In this document: one piece after another, positions 10,284 through 22,418 of the stretch | Layout: every line of letters begins with the position of its first letter | Position numbering within the stretch: position 1 is the stretch's first letter | Assembly (NCBI GenBank): GCA_016785225.1 | Contig: JAFBJZ010000225.1 | Location: forward strand, 1-64,000 | Length of the DNA stretch: 64,000 nt | Direction: 5' to 3' | DNA from: Psettodes erumei | Taxonomy: Eukaryota; Chordata; Actinopteri; Pleuronectiformes; Psettodidae | Program-made: the position numbers and the translations under genes | Notes under the pieces: model-generated | Seen by the model: the letters and a program-made list of their open reading frames with translations, nothing else | What the model was told of the DNA's origin: nothing | The model's database searches: none

Positions 10284-13200
10284 TGTCCATGGCTCACTCC
10301 TCGCCTTGCACTTTCAGACTAGGGTCAAATAATTTTTCACCGAACAGTGCGGTAGCCCCACATCTGAGGACAGCACTTGAAGCAGATTGAACGAGTCCGT
10401 AACGAATACCGACTGCTTGCGTGCAGGAATTTAATCTTTTTCTTTCTGAGCTTTTATTCCCTGACCTGATGGTGAAACGTACCTATGTGTTTGAGAAGAG
10501 GAATGCGCGAGGAAGAGCTTGATGCTGTCCCAGCCCCAGAACCTGGGCTCAAAATAGAGGCAGGGTCACAGTGCTGGGCCTTAAAATAGCACCGGCTCCT
10601 ACCAAGCTCTGCAGCTGTACTTACAGTACGAGAGGAGAAAATCAGGCTCCCCGGGCTCAAGCGGGGATGAGGTTACTTTTACGTTTATTACTTACCAATT
10701 CATTCCTTCTCTGCAAGTGATGCTTCGCTTTCCAAAACGGCTTATTTCTTATAAAATCCGAAAAAAATGATCTTGAGGGGTTGTGATACATAAAATGCAT
10801 ATAAAATGCAGGTATAAGTAAGGAAATAATGTTGTTATGTAATTTAAAAGCGTTAATCCAAACCTTCCTCGCACTGCAGGGTCCAAGCCCATCTATATAA
10901 AATCTCTAAAGGTGCATGGAATCAGGTTAGATATTTGCTGTAATTCTGTAACTCTACAGAGATAGAATATTCCTCCTGGTTATACAGTATCTGGGCCCAG
11001 CAGCGGCACCAGCCACAGGAGCTCAGCTGGTCATTCATTTGCCTGAATGCGATAAAGTGCGTGCAGCCAATGGATAAACAGGGCAAGCAGGAATTAGTGA
11101 CACTATAATGGAGTGACGGCAAATTTTAAAAAAAGAGATCCGAGGCATCAATGCTGAGAGCAGCAAGAAAGTTAACAGCGTGACAAAGAAGCCGTGACAT
11201 GAGAGACTACAACTAAGTCAAGAAAATAATCTAGCGCTTACTCGTCCAAAGTATCATCTTAAAACGGCAGTGTGTAGCTATGACGGGTATGAACCTTGTC
11301 AATAAATAACCCCAAGAAAAATAATAAACAAACCAAAGGGTTGCTTAATGCTTTATGAGTTTGCATTGAATAGTTGACATGCATGAAACAGATGACACAG
11401 CTTCGGGACATGGGCGACACGACTTGGGACGCGAGCAGCTCTCAGCGTGAGCGCGGACGCGCGCCGAAGGTGTCGTTTCACAGTGAAAACGCGACCCGTT
11501 AGCGTCGGCTTCCGGTCGCCGCGCGGGACGAGGGCGTCAGAAAAAGCACGCAGTCGTACAAAACGTCTGTATTAAACATTTCCCTGTTCGTTCATGGTCA
11601 AGACACAAAAAGGCTCATTCAACTTTAGCATAATCAAAACGTCGTCACAGAAGTACAGTCTCGATACACACGGGAACCTTTCCCTCTCGGTTCTTCATTT
11701 CTCTTGACCTCGTGCATGTTGCATGGTAACGTGAATAAACGCTTTAACAAACAAGTCTGGAGAAATGAGTAAAGAAACACGAAAACAACGCTCCACTTGT
11801 ACGCCCTAGTTGTACTTGTGGAAAAAAAAAATGACTGAAGCTGGGTCTGTGGCGGAATGTTTGATTTGTATGGTAAAAAAAAAAAAAAAAATGGCGTCAC
11901 TCCCATTTCGGTCCAGTTGCTCCTGTAAATAGTGTTTCAAATGAGTAAGCGATTCTGATCCTGCAGGGAGGAGTGCTAGTTGTGCTCTGAGGGAGATGAA
12001 ATCTGAACCCGGACAATCAATATCACTTGGCCGTGGTCCACTGCTCGGCGCGTTGAGGGGATTTGTGGTGATCACCGACGCGTCGTCAAGTCCGATGCCC
12101 CCTCTTTTATGAGAGAATCTAAAACCAGAGATGAGACTGTGTTCCGCCGTATACACCCATAGCGCGTGAGAATGTCACTAACGTCCCCCTAACAGCAGCA
12201 ACGTAGTCTGTAGTGCACTCAGGTTATTTGGTCCTTAAAAGCCATAAAAACCACTAAAAGACAGGAAGAAATACAAAACATAAGTAACGCAAAGAAACCT
12301 GGGAGAGGGACAAGGAGGCAAAAAGGGAAGGCAATACAGAAGCAGCATGGAGGTAGAGAAGAAATCTTTGACATCATATCCGGCTACCGACAGTGGTCTC
12401 TTAACATGGTTTTCGCATTATTGCACTGCAACTAACACGCAGAGGGATGAAAATCCTAAAACGAGCCTAACTCACCCACACTTTGAACATTTTTTCACAT
12501 ATACGGGGGGGGAGAACTGGAGACGATCGTCTCACCGGCTTTCCACTTTCGACCTTCCTCTGCCTTCGAGAAGGAGACGGGAGAGGGAAGAGGCAGGACA
12601 GAGCCCTCTCATGAGAACGCTGCAGACGTGACCTTTTAAAAAAAAAAACAAAAAAAACCAAACTGCCAGGCTGATGAACTTTTCAGCCGCGGGCCCCGGG
12701 CTCATATGAAACTGCGTTCGCCGCAAGGCAGGCGAGCTCCTGGGCTCGTTCGGCGGTTGGACCCGTGGATTTGAAGCAGGTGAAAACGCCTAATGAACGC
12801 GCTCCGCTTAAATCAAAGGCTCAGCTATTTCTGAAATTACGCGACTCCGGGCGCGTCTGCTGCATAGTGGAGTCGCTGCTAAGCTACCCAGTGTGGCTCT
12901 ACAAAAACAACGGGGTGCTTCGTCCAAACCCCACCCCTCTTCATCTCAAGTCTCGTAAGGCCTTGGGCGAAGTGGAGGAGGCCGGGTTACTAATATCACC
13001 GGAGTCAGATGATGGGGCACAATGACTCGGCAAAAGATGGCGGGTGTGCGACACCACTGAGCTGTGTGCGCTCAAGGTTTTGGTTTCTTGAAATCAAACT
13101 GGCTACCTGAGGGCTTTGCGCTCAGGCAAAGACACAAGAAACACATATTATGTGGTGTTTATGAGTCGCAACCCAATGTACGATCGCACAAACAAACGCA

Positions 13201-13524
13201 CACAAACAGCGCAACTGAGCATTAAAAGTCCTCTTTACCTAGACTTTACTCTTCTTTATCCCTTTTCCCCTGTATCACCTTCAAAAATGATTCATATGGT
13301 TTAACCTGATTAATAATCACTGTACCCCATCAAGTAACTCATATAACAACAGTTACATAAGAAAAGCTTTTCCTTATGGTCCACCTGGGCCATGAGCTGC
13401 GAATGTGATAGCATTAGCCTGATACCTTTCACGACCAGATCCTGTGTTTTCCACAACGGCTAGTTTGCATCACATCTGGATCAAGTTTCCAGAGTCACGT
13501 TGTTGCCAACATCTAGTTAGCACA

Positions 13525-13565
<41 letters not shown>

Positions 13566-13590
13566 CACACAGACCATTTAGCATCCTTGT
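10284..13590. other. Intergenic between convergent EFCAB2 and ADPGK
   Basis: About 3.3 kb with no recognisable coding exon. It must contain the ADPGK 3' UTR next to 13590. Minus-strand AATAAA motifs occur only far away, at about 10452 and 10683, so the ADPGK transcript end is unresolved. A CpG-dense segment lies at about 11400-11545, and A/T homopolymer runs at 11820-11890 and 12640-12660. Confidence 0.45.
13529..13562. repeat. (CA)n microsatellite
   Basis: About 17 CA units about 30 bp beyond the ADPGK stop codon, in its 3' UTR. Confidence 0.93.
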
Positions 13591-16500
13591 CTAGATCTGC
13601 AGCACGAGGCCGGCAGCTGAGATGTTGTCCCCTCCACCTGCGGTCTGGTAAACCTCAGTGCACACCAGCACGGGTGCCACACAGATCTCATAATCTTCCT
13701 CGTCCCAGCAGCTGACGGGCCTGGTCTCCTGCAGAGGGATGCGCTGGCTGCCCTCCCGCCGGCTTACGGAGAACGAGTCATCCATGATGAGCCTCGCCTT
13801 GCTGGGGTCAATGTCATTCGAGCCGCAGACATGGCGGTTGGCTGTGAGGGAGGCCTTGGCCGTGGCTGACATGGTGTTCTTCCACTGAGAGCCGCGGGTC
13901 ACGATCATGGCCTGGAAGGCCAGCGTGTGGACGTGGAGCCGGGTCAGCGGCTTACCCTCGGCATCGGCGCCGTTCGCCTCGCTCTTCGCGTCCTCGTAGC
14001 GCTGGTTCAGAATGCGATAGACCTCCCTCATCTGGTCGAGCACGGTCGCCACACGGGGGTTCGGGTCGGACAGCACGGTGATGTTGGAGCCTTTCAGCAG
14101 GCTGAGTAGGTTTGGGAGCTCCTGTTCATTCATCCCCAGAGAGTCCGCCTGGGAAAGCAGCAACAGGATGAGAGATTAAACTGAGGTCTTAAACTTCACA
14201 GTACAATAATATATAAAATAAAATGACATAATAAAAGGCCTGCATATGAGCTAAAATTATGACATGCAGTACCATAGTTTTTTAATGGCCTGTTTTGTTA
14301 TCTCAATTTTTTCACTACATGTGAGAAACAGGTACGAATCCATTTGGCATTCTGAGTAATATGTGTGAATTAATGCGATGGCGAACTTAATCGTGCAGTC
14401 CTACATACATGGGGAATGACATAGTGAAGAAGGTCTTCCATTATACTCTCTTCTACGAAACTGGCCATCTCAAAATGAACGCCAATCTGAGGAGACGAGG
14501 AGGACAGCAGGTCGGCCAGGCGGGAGAGGAGAGCGTCTCGCTCATCTGGAGGGATGAAAGGATATGGGCAGGGCAGCGGAGAAGAGATTCAGTCGAGCGG
14601 CATTGACATGAAAGTTTATAAAAGGGGCGGAGATATTAAAAAAACCCTGTCGGTCTGTCAAATAAGACAGAGCATGCAGACTACGTTCCGTTTTCCACAT
14701 TAGCAACAAATAAAAGCTTGTCACGAATTCCCTCTGACCTGGTTGGAAGGGGAAGTTGTCCATCATTTGCAGCCCACCCACCACCAGCAGGTCTGGGTTG
14801 AAGCCTTGGAGTTTCTCGGCAAAATCCTCCATGGAGGCCAGGTACGGGTTATGGTCATCACTGTGGATGATGTATCTACAGAGCAAAACACACACAAACA
14901 GAAGCAAGGCCAACCAGTCAGGTACAAATAGCTTTAAATTTCTACATATACACACAGTTACCCCTGATCCCCTAGACTGTGACAAAAGGCCCAACATACC
15001 TGTTGGCTCTGCGTGAGGTATAGTGCCCCCAGCTTGCTCCAGACGGATACTCGAGGATCAGATGAATGTCCGGCTCTTCCACAATGTTGCCCGCCACTGC
15101 AAAGACAGGAGCAGAAGAGGTGGAGGTAATATAACTGAACAAGGGAGTGCAAATAGAAGGGCAACAGGGAATTCAGGGATGGAGGAAGATGGTAGGAGGA
15201 AACGGATATATATCCTGGAATTTGCCAGGGCGTGTTTGCGCGTGTACCTGTGATGTGCTGGGACAGGACATCATTAAAGTCGGGGCTGAAGCTTCCCCCG
15301 AGCAGCACGTCACATCCCTCGTTTGCCATGCGACCAGCCATTACGGGAGCATTGCCGCCTACCGACCATCTGTTCCCAGGTAGGTCGCGGGACGCCTCGA
15401 CCAGTTCGCTAAACAGGGTGTCATTTAGCATAAAGCGCCTGCAACACATGAAAAAAAAAACCCTGTGAAATAATGTTATATAAACGTCAACATTTCCTTG
15501 TCTTTTTTGTTTTATTAGATAACAAAAGAATGAAGTATGCTACTAAAGCAACAGTTTGCCAGATTTGGCGTTTTTTTTTTTTTTTAAAGATACTGAGATG
15601 TCTGAGCTTGTTGATGGATTCAAGTACAGTACATCAAGAACAACAAAGCTTAAAAGAAAAGAAAGGGGCAAGGCCAGGAAATTTAAAAGACGGGGTTGGA
15701 GAGCAAAGTTAAAATGAGTTAAGTTGACCAAAAAAAAAGGACACACCTAAACGCTCCAGCCTGGGCTCAGGAGATACAGAGGCAGAGGCAGTGTGTGACA
15801 TCACTTGTTGCTATGAGACACCTGAAACCCTTAACGCGCGCAGCGACAAATCACATCGCCGCCCACCTGTTGAGGAGTCGTGCGCGTTTCCCATAGTTAA
15901 CTCCCACAACCCTCCAACGAACCAATCGCGAGTCTCCAAACGAAGCCCGCGCAGTGTGAAACCTCCCCAATGGAAATCTCGAAGGCTCGATACTAGCCTG
16001 GTGAGATCGATTCTTTACTTTAAGTTCTGCTCTTGTTTGCAATGCTGCGGTTTCGGCAAAGAGGAAACAGCCAGGTCGCCGGACTCGCCGCTCCCGCACT
16101 TTGCTCCCCCCTCTTGTGTTTAGATGTTGCGCCGTCACATGAGTCACGTGACGTGCAAAGCAAACAAACAAGTTGCTGGCTCAGGTTCATCAGCACAGGT
16201 ACAACAGGAGAATGGCAGAGAGGAAGAGGAGCGTCATGTGGCTGTATTTTCAAGTCGAAAATGAAACGACAGCTAAATGTGAGATTTGCAAAAAACACGT
16301 AAGGTATAGTGGAAACACTACCAATTTACATGAACATCTAAAAAAACATCCCAAAGAAAACATGGAGCTGCAAAAACGGAGAGAGAAGGAGAAAAATCCC
16401 CCAATTTAATTTAATTTTTGTATTTTAGTTTCTCAAAAGTACTTGTTTGTTTTTATTTTTCTCACTGATTTGCGTGCACTTTTTATTTAAGATTTTTCTT

Positions 16501-19500
16501 GAAGTGTGATGATAAAGCATTTTCTATTTAATTATAGACTTTGTCCTAATTCTGTCCTGGGTTTTAACTGTTTAATAATAAAAAAGGAAACATCACAAAA
16601 AACACTTAAGGTCATGAAAATTAATTGAGATTTAGCAATTCAATGATTCAGCCACCTTATTTATTGATAAGTATCGGTATCGGCTATACTGGCCCGTATT
16701 TACTTGGTATCGGATCGATACCAAAACATGCAGTACACCACTACTGACTGAGCGACGGACGGCCCGGTGAGTTCCAGTGCATGTTGTAAAAAGTTCCTGT
16801 TTACGCCGCCAATACGCACCCACTGTTGTGCACCTTGTTTCCTGGTTTCTTTTGTTTGTCGGAAGTTGCCTTCTTCGGTGGGAACCGGATTGGACTGGAC
16901 TGAGATACACACTGCAATGCATTTTGTCTGCTGGGGTTATCAATTGAAAAAGTTTTGATTTTTGTGTTATTTGTTTTTGAGCGTTAACCATTTCATTGCT
17001 ATTAGCTGCTGGCTTTAATGTCTGTATGGTTTGGATCCTGTAGTTTTAAGGTTATTTCTAGCCCCTCTGCAAAAATAAATCTACTACACGGGCAGTTTGC
17101 CCTGGTAAGGCATTTGGCAGCCATACCCAACCCTTGCACATATCACTTAGCTCTTTAAGTTTTCTTTTTTCGGCTTCACCGCCACAAAATTATGGTCTCA
17201 GCCTTTGCCAATAATTATATACTTTCATCCCAAATTCCACAGGAAACCAAGCAAGATAGCGGCAAGAGAAATAACTAAAAAAAAGGCTGGGTTCCCATCG
17301 CTAATGGAGCGTGTTTGACAAACAATGATTCCTTCTTATTGTCCCTGTCCTTTCCGTCTATCATGGTTTCGTAAGCCTGTTGCTTTTAGGCGTTAGTTCC
17401 AGACAGCGAGCGTGGGCTCGCAGGCGCTGAGAACGGGAGCCGTCACCAGGGATGGGAAAGAGAGAGGAGATGAGTTTAACTACATAAAGGCCCGGTAATA
17501 AGAAAGACTGCAGCGATGCGACAGAGGCGGTACAACACGCACAAACGCTGGGGTTTAAAAACTCGGAGCTTGAACTTGGTCCACTCGGTTAGATTTATGC
17601 GCATGTATGTAGCTTACAAAAAAAAAAAACCCCCTACACATTAATTGTGGAATGCGAGTGTGTTGGTAAAAGACTGTGTGTGTGAGAGAGAGAGAGAGAG
17701 GAGCACAGCAGCTTGAGGGTCGTGACGGGGACACGGTTTTAATTTTGCTCCTGGTTGATGTCAAACCTCCTAAACTGGTAATCTACGTCTGGAGCCCAAG
17801 CAATGTATTGGTTGGCCCAACCTCTCAGCCCATATTGGCCCATCACAGATATAATGTGTGTGTGTGTGTGTGTGTGTATGCATCCTCCTGAGGATCAATT
17901 ACACAAACTAATCCACGAAAAAAAATGCATGGTCATGCTCTTACGCACGCACGCATCACTTACTCTGCAGCAGCTCCGGGTACGAAGAAGTAGGCAAAGC
18001 TCTGAGCCAGCTGTTCGGCGTTCTCTATGTAGTCGTGATGCAGGGGCTGGTCTGTGGAAGGGAGGCCGATCTTGTTAAGCAACGACACCCCGTCCACTAT
18101 CAGGTCAACACAACCTCCGAAACCTGTGGACGAAGGGAGGGGGGAGAGGGGGGAGACGCAACGAGAGATAAATGCGCAATAAAACCCTGGCGCGTGTACA
18201 AACAAACGTCCCTGGCCACCGCGAGGGAGAAGATAAGGGGACGGCCCCAAGGGAGGAGACTGTGAATCGCGCAGGCTTTCTCTTTTTAGCCAAACAGCGC
18301 AAGTAATAACGGAGGCACCGATCGCGGCGGCGTGCTGTCTCGGTAAGCCGAGCAGAGAGAAGCCAGCTGCTGGGACTGGTCAATCGCGCTGACGTGTTTG
18401 GTGCAGTTTCATCTGCTGAATCAAACATCTCATCAACGCTGTCTGTCAAGAGTGAACAAAGGTCAACTCGGAGGGTAACAATCGCAAGTAAACAACCTGT
18501 GCAGGGAACCTGAGGCGAAAGGTTGGAGCAGATCTCGCACTGGAATTAGTTTTGAATATCTGACGTTGAACTTAAAGCCACTTCATTGCTTTTCTTTGCT
18601 CTTAGCCAGCCATCGGGAAGGTTTATTATTTATTTTTTTCTGACAGTGTGTTGTTAATACGAGCTACAATTACCTTCTGTATATCTGTTCTCACGTGGTC
18701 AGTGCACGTTGTGCATTCATTCATTGTTAAAAGGGGCAGAATTGTGTTGTAGTTTTTAACAACTTACCACCCGACGTGAAAGAAAGTCACAGTGTGTGAC
18801 CTGGCTGATGTGTGATGCTATCAGAGCTGTGCAATATGACCAGAACCTCACATCTTTTCACAGACTCATGCATTCTCTCGACTGTGCACGTCGGGGCCCC
18901 TGTTTTCACTGTAAACTCCCCTCCATCTTCGTGCTTCTCTGCCATCAGGCGTGCTGCGGGCAAAAGCCTCCGGATTTGATTGTTCACCTGTGCTGTTGCG
19001 GTTCCCGTCCAGAGACGCGGCTCTCCCGTGTTGACGGTAAAACAGGTTAGCGGGGTTTGAGTGTGTCATGGGAACTTCAACAGTGGCAAGTCGCAAAGGG
19101 CGTGTGCGTTTGGCCCGCGTCAAACTTTTCATACCGGAGCCACGTCCGCGTGACAGAGCTGGCCCCACTTTTAGTTACGAGCTCCTGGTTTTGTTTTGTT
19201 CGAGACAGCGCCCTCTGCTCTCACAATCAAATCACCAAATGAGCGACTGCCTTTCGAAAGAATGGTGTGTTCATCCCTTCAGTGGAATCCAGAGGCATTA
19301 AAACTGTCATGGCAGCTCGTGGTCTCCTTCCTTACACTCTGTATGATGTTTTGTTTCCTTTGATTTGCCACCTGTCTGTATATTTTAAATCATGCACAGC
19401 CCTAGATGTTATTACATCTCATTCTGAATATCTACAGTGTAAGAGGTCTGAGTGTGTTGAACTGGGTAAAGGTTGGAGAGATATGGTGATCGCGTTTGTG

Positions 19501-20521
19501 TCATAGGCTGTGCATAGGAAGTATTGTAGCAAGGTCCAGGGGACACGATTCTGTCCAGAGGACATGATTCTGGGATAAGATCGTGACACACAGATCGGCG
19601 GCACAAATGACTGTGTTTACTGAAACCTGCCTGAAGCGCATTGCTGGCTTCAGGTGTGAAACCCCACCCTTAAAAAGGATGCCCACTTTCTACAGTGGAA
19701 AGTGGAAGAAAGGGCTCGGTTATTGCCAGTCATACTCATACTACAGCAACTATACCTCAAAGTCGCCATTGGTTTCCATTATATAACTAGTGCACTAATT
19801 GACATTAGACTAGGGTACCATCTATATTGGTGTCCTAAGTTAGGCATTCGTTATTATTGCATTACTACTACTATTATTATTATTATTATTATATGTCAAT
19901 ATGATTATAAGTTCGCCCAAATTCGCCGTACAAACATTGTCTCCGCCTCGCCCACAGTCGTTTCCTGACAAACGTGCGCGACGTGTGCATCCGACCTCGT
20001 CAGGTTCACGTTATTTGTCGGTTCACATGACACGAAGGTTTCCCTGCACGTTTTTATAACGTCCAACGGCAACGTTGCAAAATTACGGTTCGTTTAATTT
20101 CAAGTTACAATGTCCAGGGTTTACGGTCACCCTTTTAATTTGCTTAATGTTTTGTTACTGACGTTCTAGTTGCCGTTTAATAAAAGCAGCTGTTTTGAAT
20201 GCTTCAATTTCTGGACTAACCGATGATGATAATAATAATAATTATTATTATAATAAAAAGAGAAAATCCATGAACCCATGAAACCAGGTTAAGCTAGCTA
20301 ACGTTAGCTGGCTCCCACCACTTACCGATAGCCACTTTAGGTCTGGCGACGTTGTTCATCCCGACTTTCCGTTCAGCCCGGAGCAGAGAGGACAGGACCG
20401 TGTCCAGCCGGTCGTCCAGCACGTCATTCTGCGGTGACCGGAACCAGATGGCCAAAAGAACCACAAACAGGGACACGACCGGCCCATATTTCATCCACGA
20501 AGCCGTGCCTCCCCTCTCCAT
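13591..20521 (-). CDS. adpgk: ADP-dependent glucokinase
   Basis: Coding exons in transcript order: 20521-20326, 18123-17964, 15438-15248, 15096-15000, 14875-14739, 14545-14409 and 14148-13591; 491 residues, matching the family. ADPGK phosphorylates glucose with ADP as donor at the ER membrane. Seen here: an N-terminal signal-anchor helix (about residues 10-27, MKYGPVVSLFVVLLAIWF), the FGGCVDLIVDG substrate region, NRWSVGGNAPVMAGRMA, GCDVLLGGS, EPDIHLILEYPSGASWG, DLLVVGGLQMMD, and the C-terminal AGGGDNISAAGL motif containing the catalytic Asp (about residue 480). All phases agree across the seven exons and every donor is GT. Intron 2 (15439-17963) carries a hAT-derived BED fragment. The ATG is the first in the frame, directly before the hydrophobic anchor. 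Confidence 0.96.
15780..16200. promoter_or_regulatory. Promoter-like CpG segment in ADPGK intron 2
   Basis: More CpGs than the flanking intron, with CACGTG and AP-1/CRE-like words (TGAGTCACGTGACGT), ending at the BED ORF. No TATA box is evident. Inferred only from base composition. Confidence 0.3.
16143..16152. promoter_or_regulatory. CLEAR-type palindromic E-box
   Basis: GTCACGTGAC, the exact TFEB/TFE3 CLEAR consensus, 60 bp before the BED ORF and next to another GTCACATGA. It lies in a CpG-bearing part of ADPGK intron 2, so it could act on ADPGK or on a promoter of the BED fragment. Confidence 0.5.
16212..16745 (+). mobile_element. hAT transposon remnant with BED zinc finger ORF
   Basis: An open frame at 16212-16409 (65 residues) encodes a single BED-type zinc finger: SVMWLYFQVENETTAKCEIC, then HVRYSGNTTNLHEHLKKH, giving Cys-x2-Cys and His-x4-His, the N-terminal DNA-binding domain of hAT transposases and ZBED proteins. 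The rest of a transposase is absent. About 330 bp on, at 16672-16745, there is a hAT-like terminus (GTATCGGTATCGG, then GGTATCGGATCGATACC and GCAGTACACCACTA). I did not find the matching inverted terminus on the left, so this may be 5'-truncated or a non-autonomous derivative. It lies in ADPGK intron 2, opposite in direction to ADPGK. Confidence 0.6.
17685..17701. repeat. (GA)n tract in ADPGK intron 2
   Basis: Short pure GA run. A second short GT run lies at about 17855-17878. Confidence 0.8.
18124..20325. other. ADPGK intron 1
   Basis: No exon of another gene recognised. Contains ATT/AAT runs (about 19868-19890 and 20225-20260) and a CTCF-like AGCGCCCTCTGCT at 19207-19219. Confidence 0.5.
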
Positions 20522-21063
20522 CGCTCGTTCGCTGACTAGCTACGATGGCTCACACTGAGTGTAACGAAGGAGCACTTTGCACCAATTCTATTGGTCGGGA
20601 GCCGAGCGTTGGGGGTGTCTGCTTGTTTTACGAACCAGAGTGTCCCGAGTACGCATTAACTGAAAGAATACTGAGCGGGATTCTGGATTTCGCCTACGTT
20701 TCAGAAACTGCACTCTGCATGGCTTTATATTTTGCGTCTGTTTATATGTTTTCACAAAGGAGGCTTCTTTCCTTGATTTTTTTTTCTCGAAGCCCCGCTG
20801 TCCAATTTCGGTAATGAGCGGCGGACGCGGGTGTATGAAACGAACACCTTTATCTCCTCTACTACGAAAGGGGAGTGTTTTGCTGACAACAAGGCGGAAG
20901 TGGCAAAGGAAAAAAATGTAGCTCTTGTTCTGATCTTTTCCAACTTTTCAACGTCCAACGTATTTTTGCATCTAAGCTTTATTTTTCCATTATTCAGATC
21001 CATCTGCCCAGAAAGTATAAATATTGTTGTAGTTTGTCTTGCTTGCATACAGCCAGTGGTGAA
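20522..21063. promoter_or_regulatory. ADPGK upstream region
   Basis: Sequence immediately upstream of the ADPGK start on the minus strand. It should hold the 5' UTR and promoter, but no TATA box or strong motif is seen. Confidence 0.35.
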
Positions 21064-21455
21064 ACGTTACTGAGTTTATTTTCTAAAGTACTGCACTTAA
21101 GCACAGTTTTGAGGTACTTGTACTTTACTAGAGTATTTCCATTACCTTCTGCTTATTAAAATTCTGACTATTTTTTTTACTCCTACACTATATTAGTTGG
21201 ATAACCTTAGTTACTTTACAGATTCAGATGAATAGTTATTCAAATTGTTAAAACACACTTATGTATTTTATAGGTTAAGATAACTTTCGATCATTGTGGG
21301 AAAAAAAAAACAATTACTGTCTCAGTAATTATCAAGTCACACGATATGCATTACTCAAAATAGGTCAGTACATAATGAGTACTTCATTCTTCAAAGTAGG
21401 TCTTGATGCAAATGCTTTTGTACTTTCGAGTAATGATTTGAAATGACAACTGTTT
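21064..21455. repeat. Fish 'AAGTAC' dispersed repeat (MITE-like)
   Basis: Shows the characteristic order AAGTACTGCACTTAAG, TTTTGAGGTACTTGTACTTT, GAGTATTTCCATT and, near the far end, AAATGCTTTTGTACTTTCGAG. This is a very abundant non-autonomous repeat in teleost genomes. The copy is diverged. It lies between ADPGK and the CTSB 3' UTR. Confidence 0.6.
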
Positions 21456-21723
21456 GCTCAGCAAAAGAATCAAGTACATCTTAGTCCACTGCATATGGCA
21501 AACAATCAGGTAATTTTCCTTAACAATGAATGCTTTTCACAAGATACCATCCACCCCCCCCCATATTGTAATAGTTTTGATTTGCATCTACTTGTTTTAA
21601 TGGTATGTCAGTCCCAAATGTTGTTACAAGCTACACATCAGTCAGATCAAATGCTACAAACTGATTTTAAAATGCCAGCATGCATGTTCAAGAGTAAAGA
21701 CAAGAGTATTGGGAAACAAAGAA

Positions 21724-21729
21724 TTTATT
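21724..21729 (-). terminator. Poly(A) signal, CTSB
   Basis: AATAAA on the minus strand about 690 bp after the CTSB stop, a plausible 3' UTR end. Confidence 0.5.
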
Positions 21730-22418
21730 TAACTAAAAACATAAAAAGCAATGTGCCAGTGTTTTTGATCAATAGAGGCAGACAATCAAAGACACTCCAG
21801 CTCATTTCCAGTTGAAAAATGTTTCAGTTTCATCTAACAAAATTTAAAAACACAAACAGGCACAAGTTACAAGGAGTGCATTCAGGCAATGTTGAGTGGT
21901 AATGGTGGCACTAAGACTGTGAAAGATATGATTATTAAAAACGATCACGGATTTGACACATTCAAACTAATGCTCCAAACCTGTTCTACAACAGTGACAA
22001 TCAAATTTGTGCTTCATCCATGACTGAGTACACAATCATGTCCATAAAAAATTATCTTCCTGTGCAGCCTTGTGATCATTTTGACTTTAAGTGAAAGTAC
22101 AACAGCTCATTCACAAAAAAACAACACACCTTCAATTCAAACAGTGATTTGTGTGTTGTGTTGAATTTTTCTTCCCTCCAGTCTGCTGCAAAAAGAAACC
22201 TCTTGCCATGGGTGCTGTCAGGGGGCTGTCAATAAAACTTATAAAAACAGGATTGTATCGCCCTCTAGTGATTAAGTCTTGGCTACTGCATCTCAAAACC
22301 TGCAAGACAAAGAGTCCATATGGCACAGACTTCAGGCTAAATTCATTCGTTGAGGATTTCAAAAAGACAATACTTCTTAAAATTAAACTGAGGGTGTTGT
22401 TCTCTTACCTTTTAGGAA

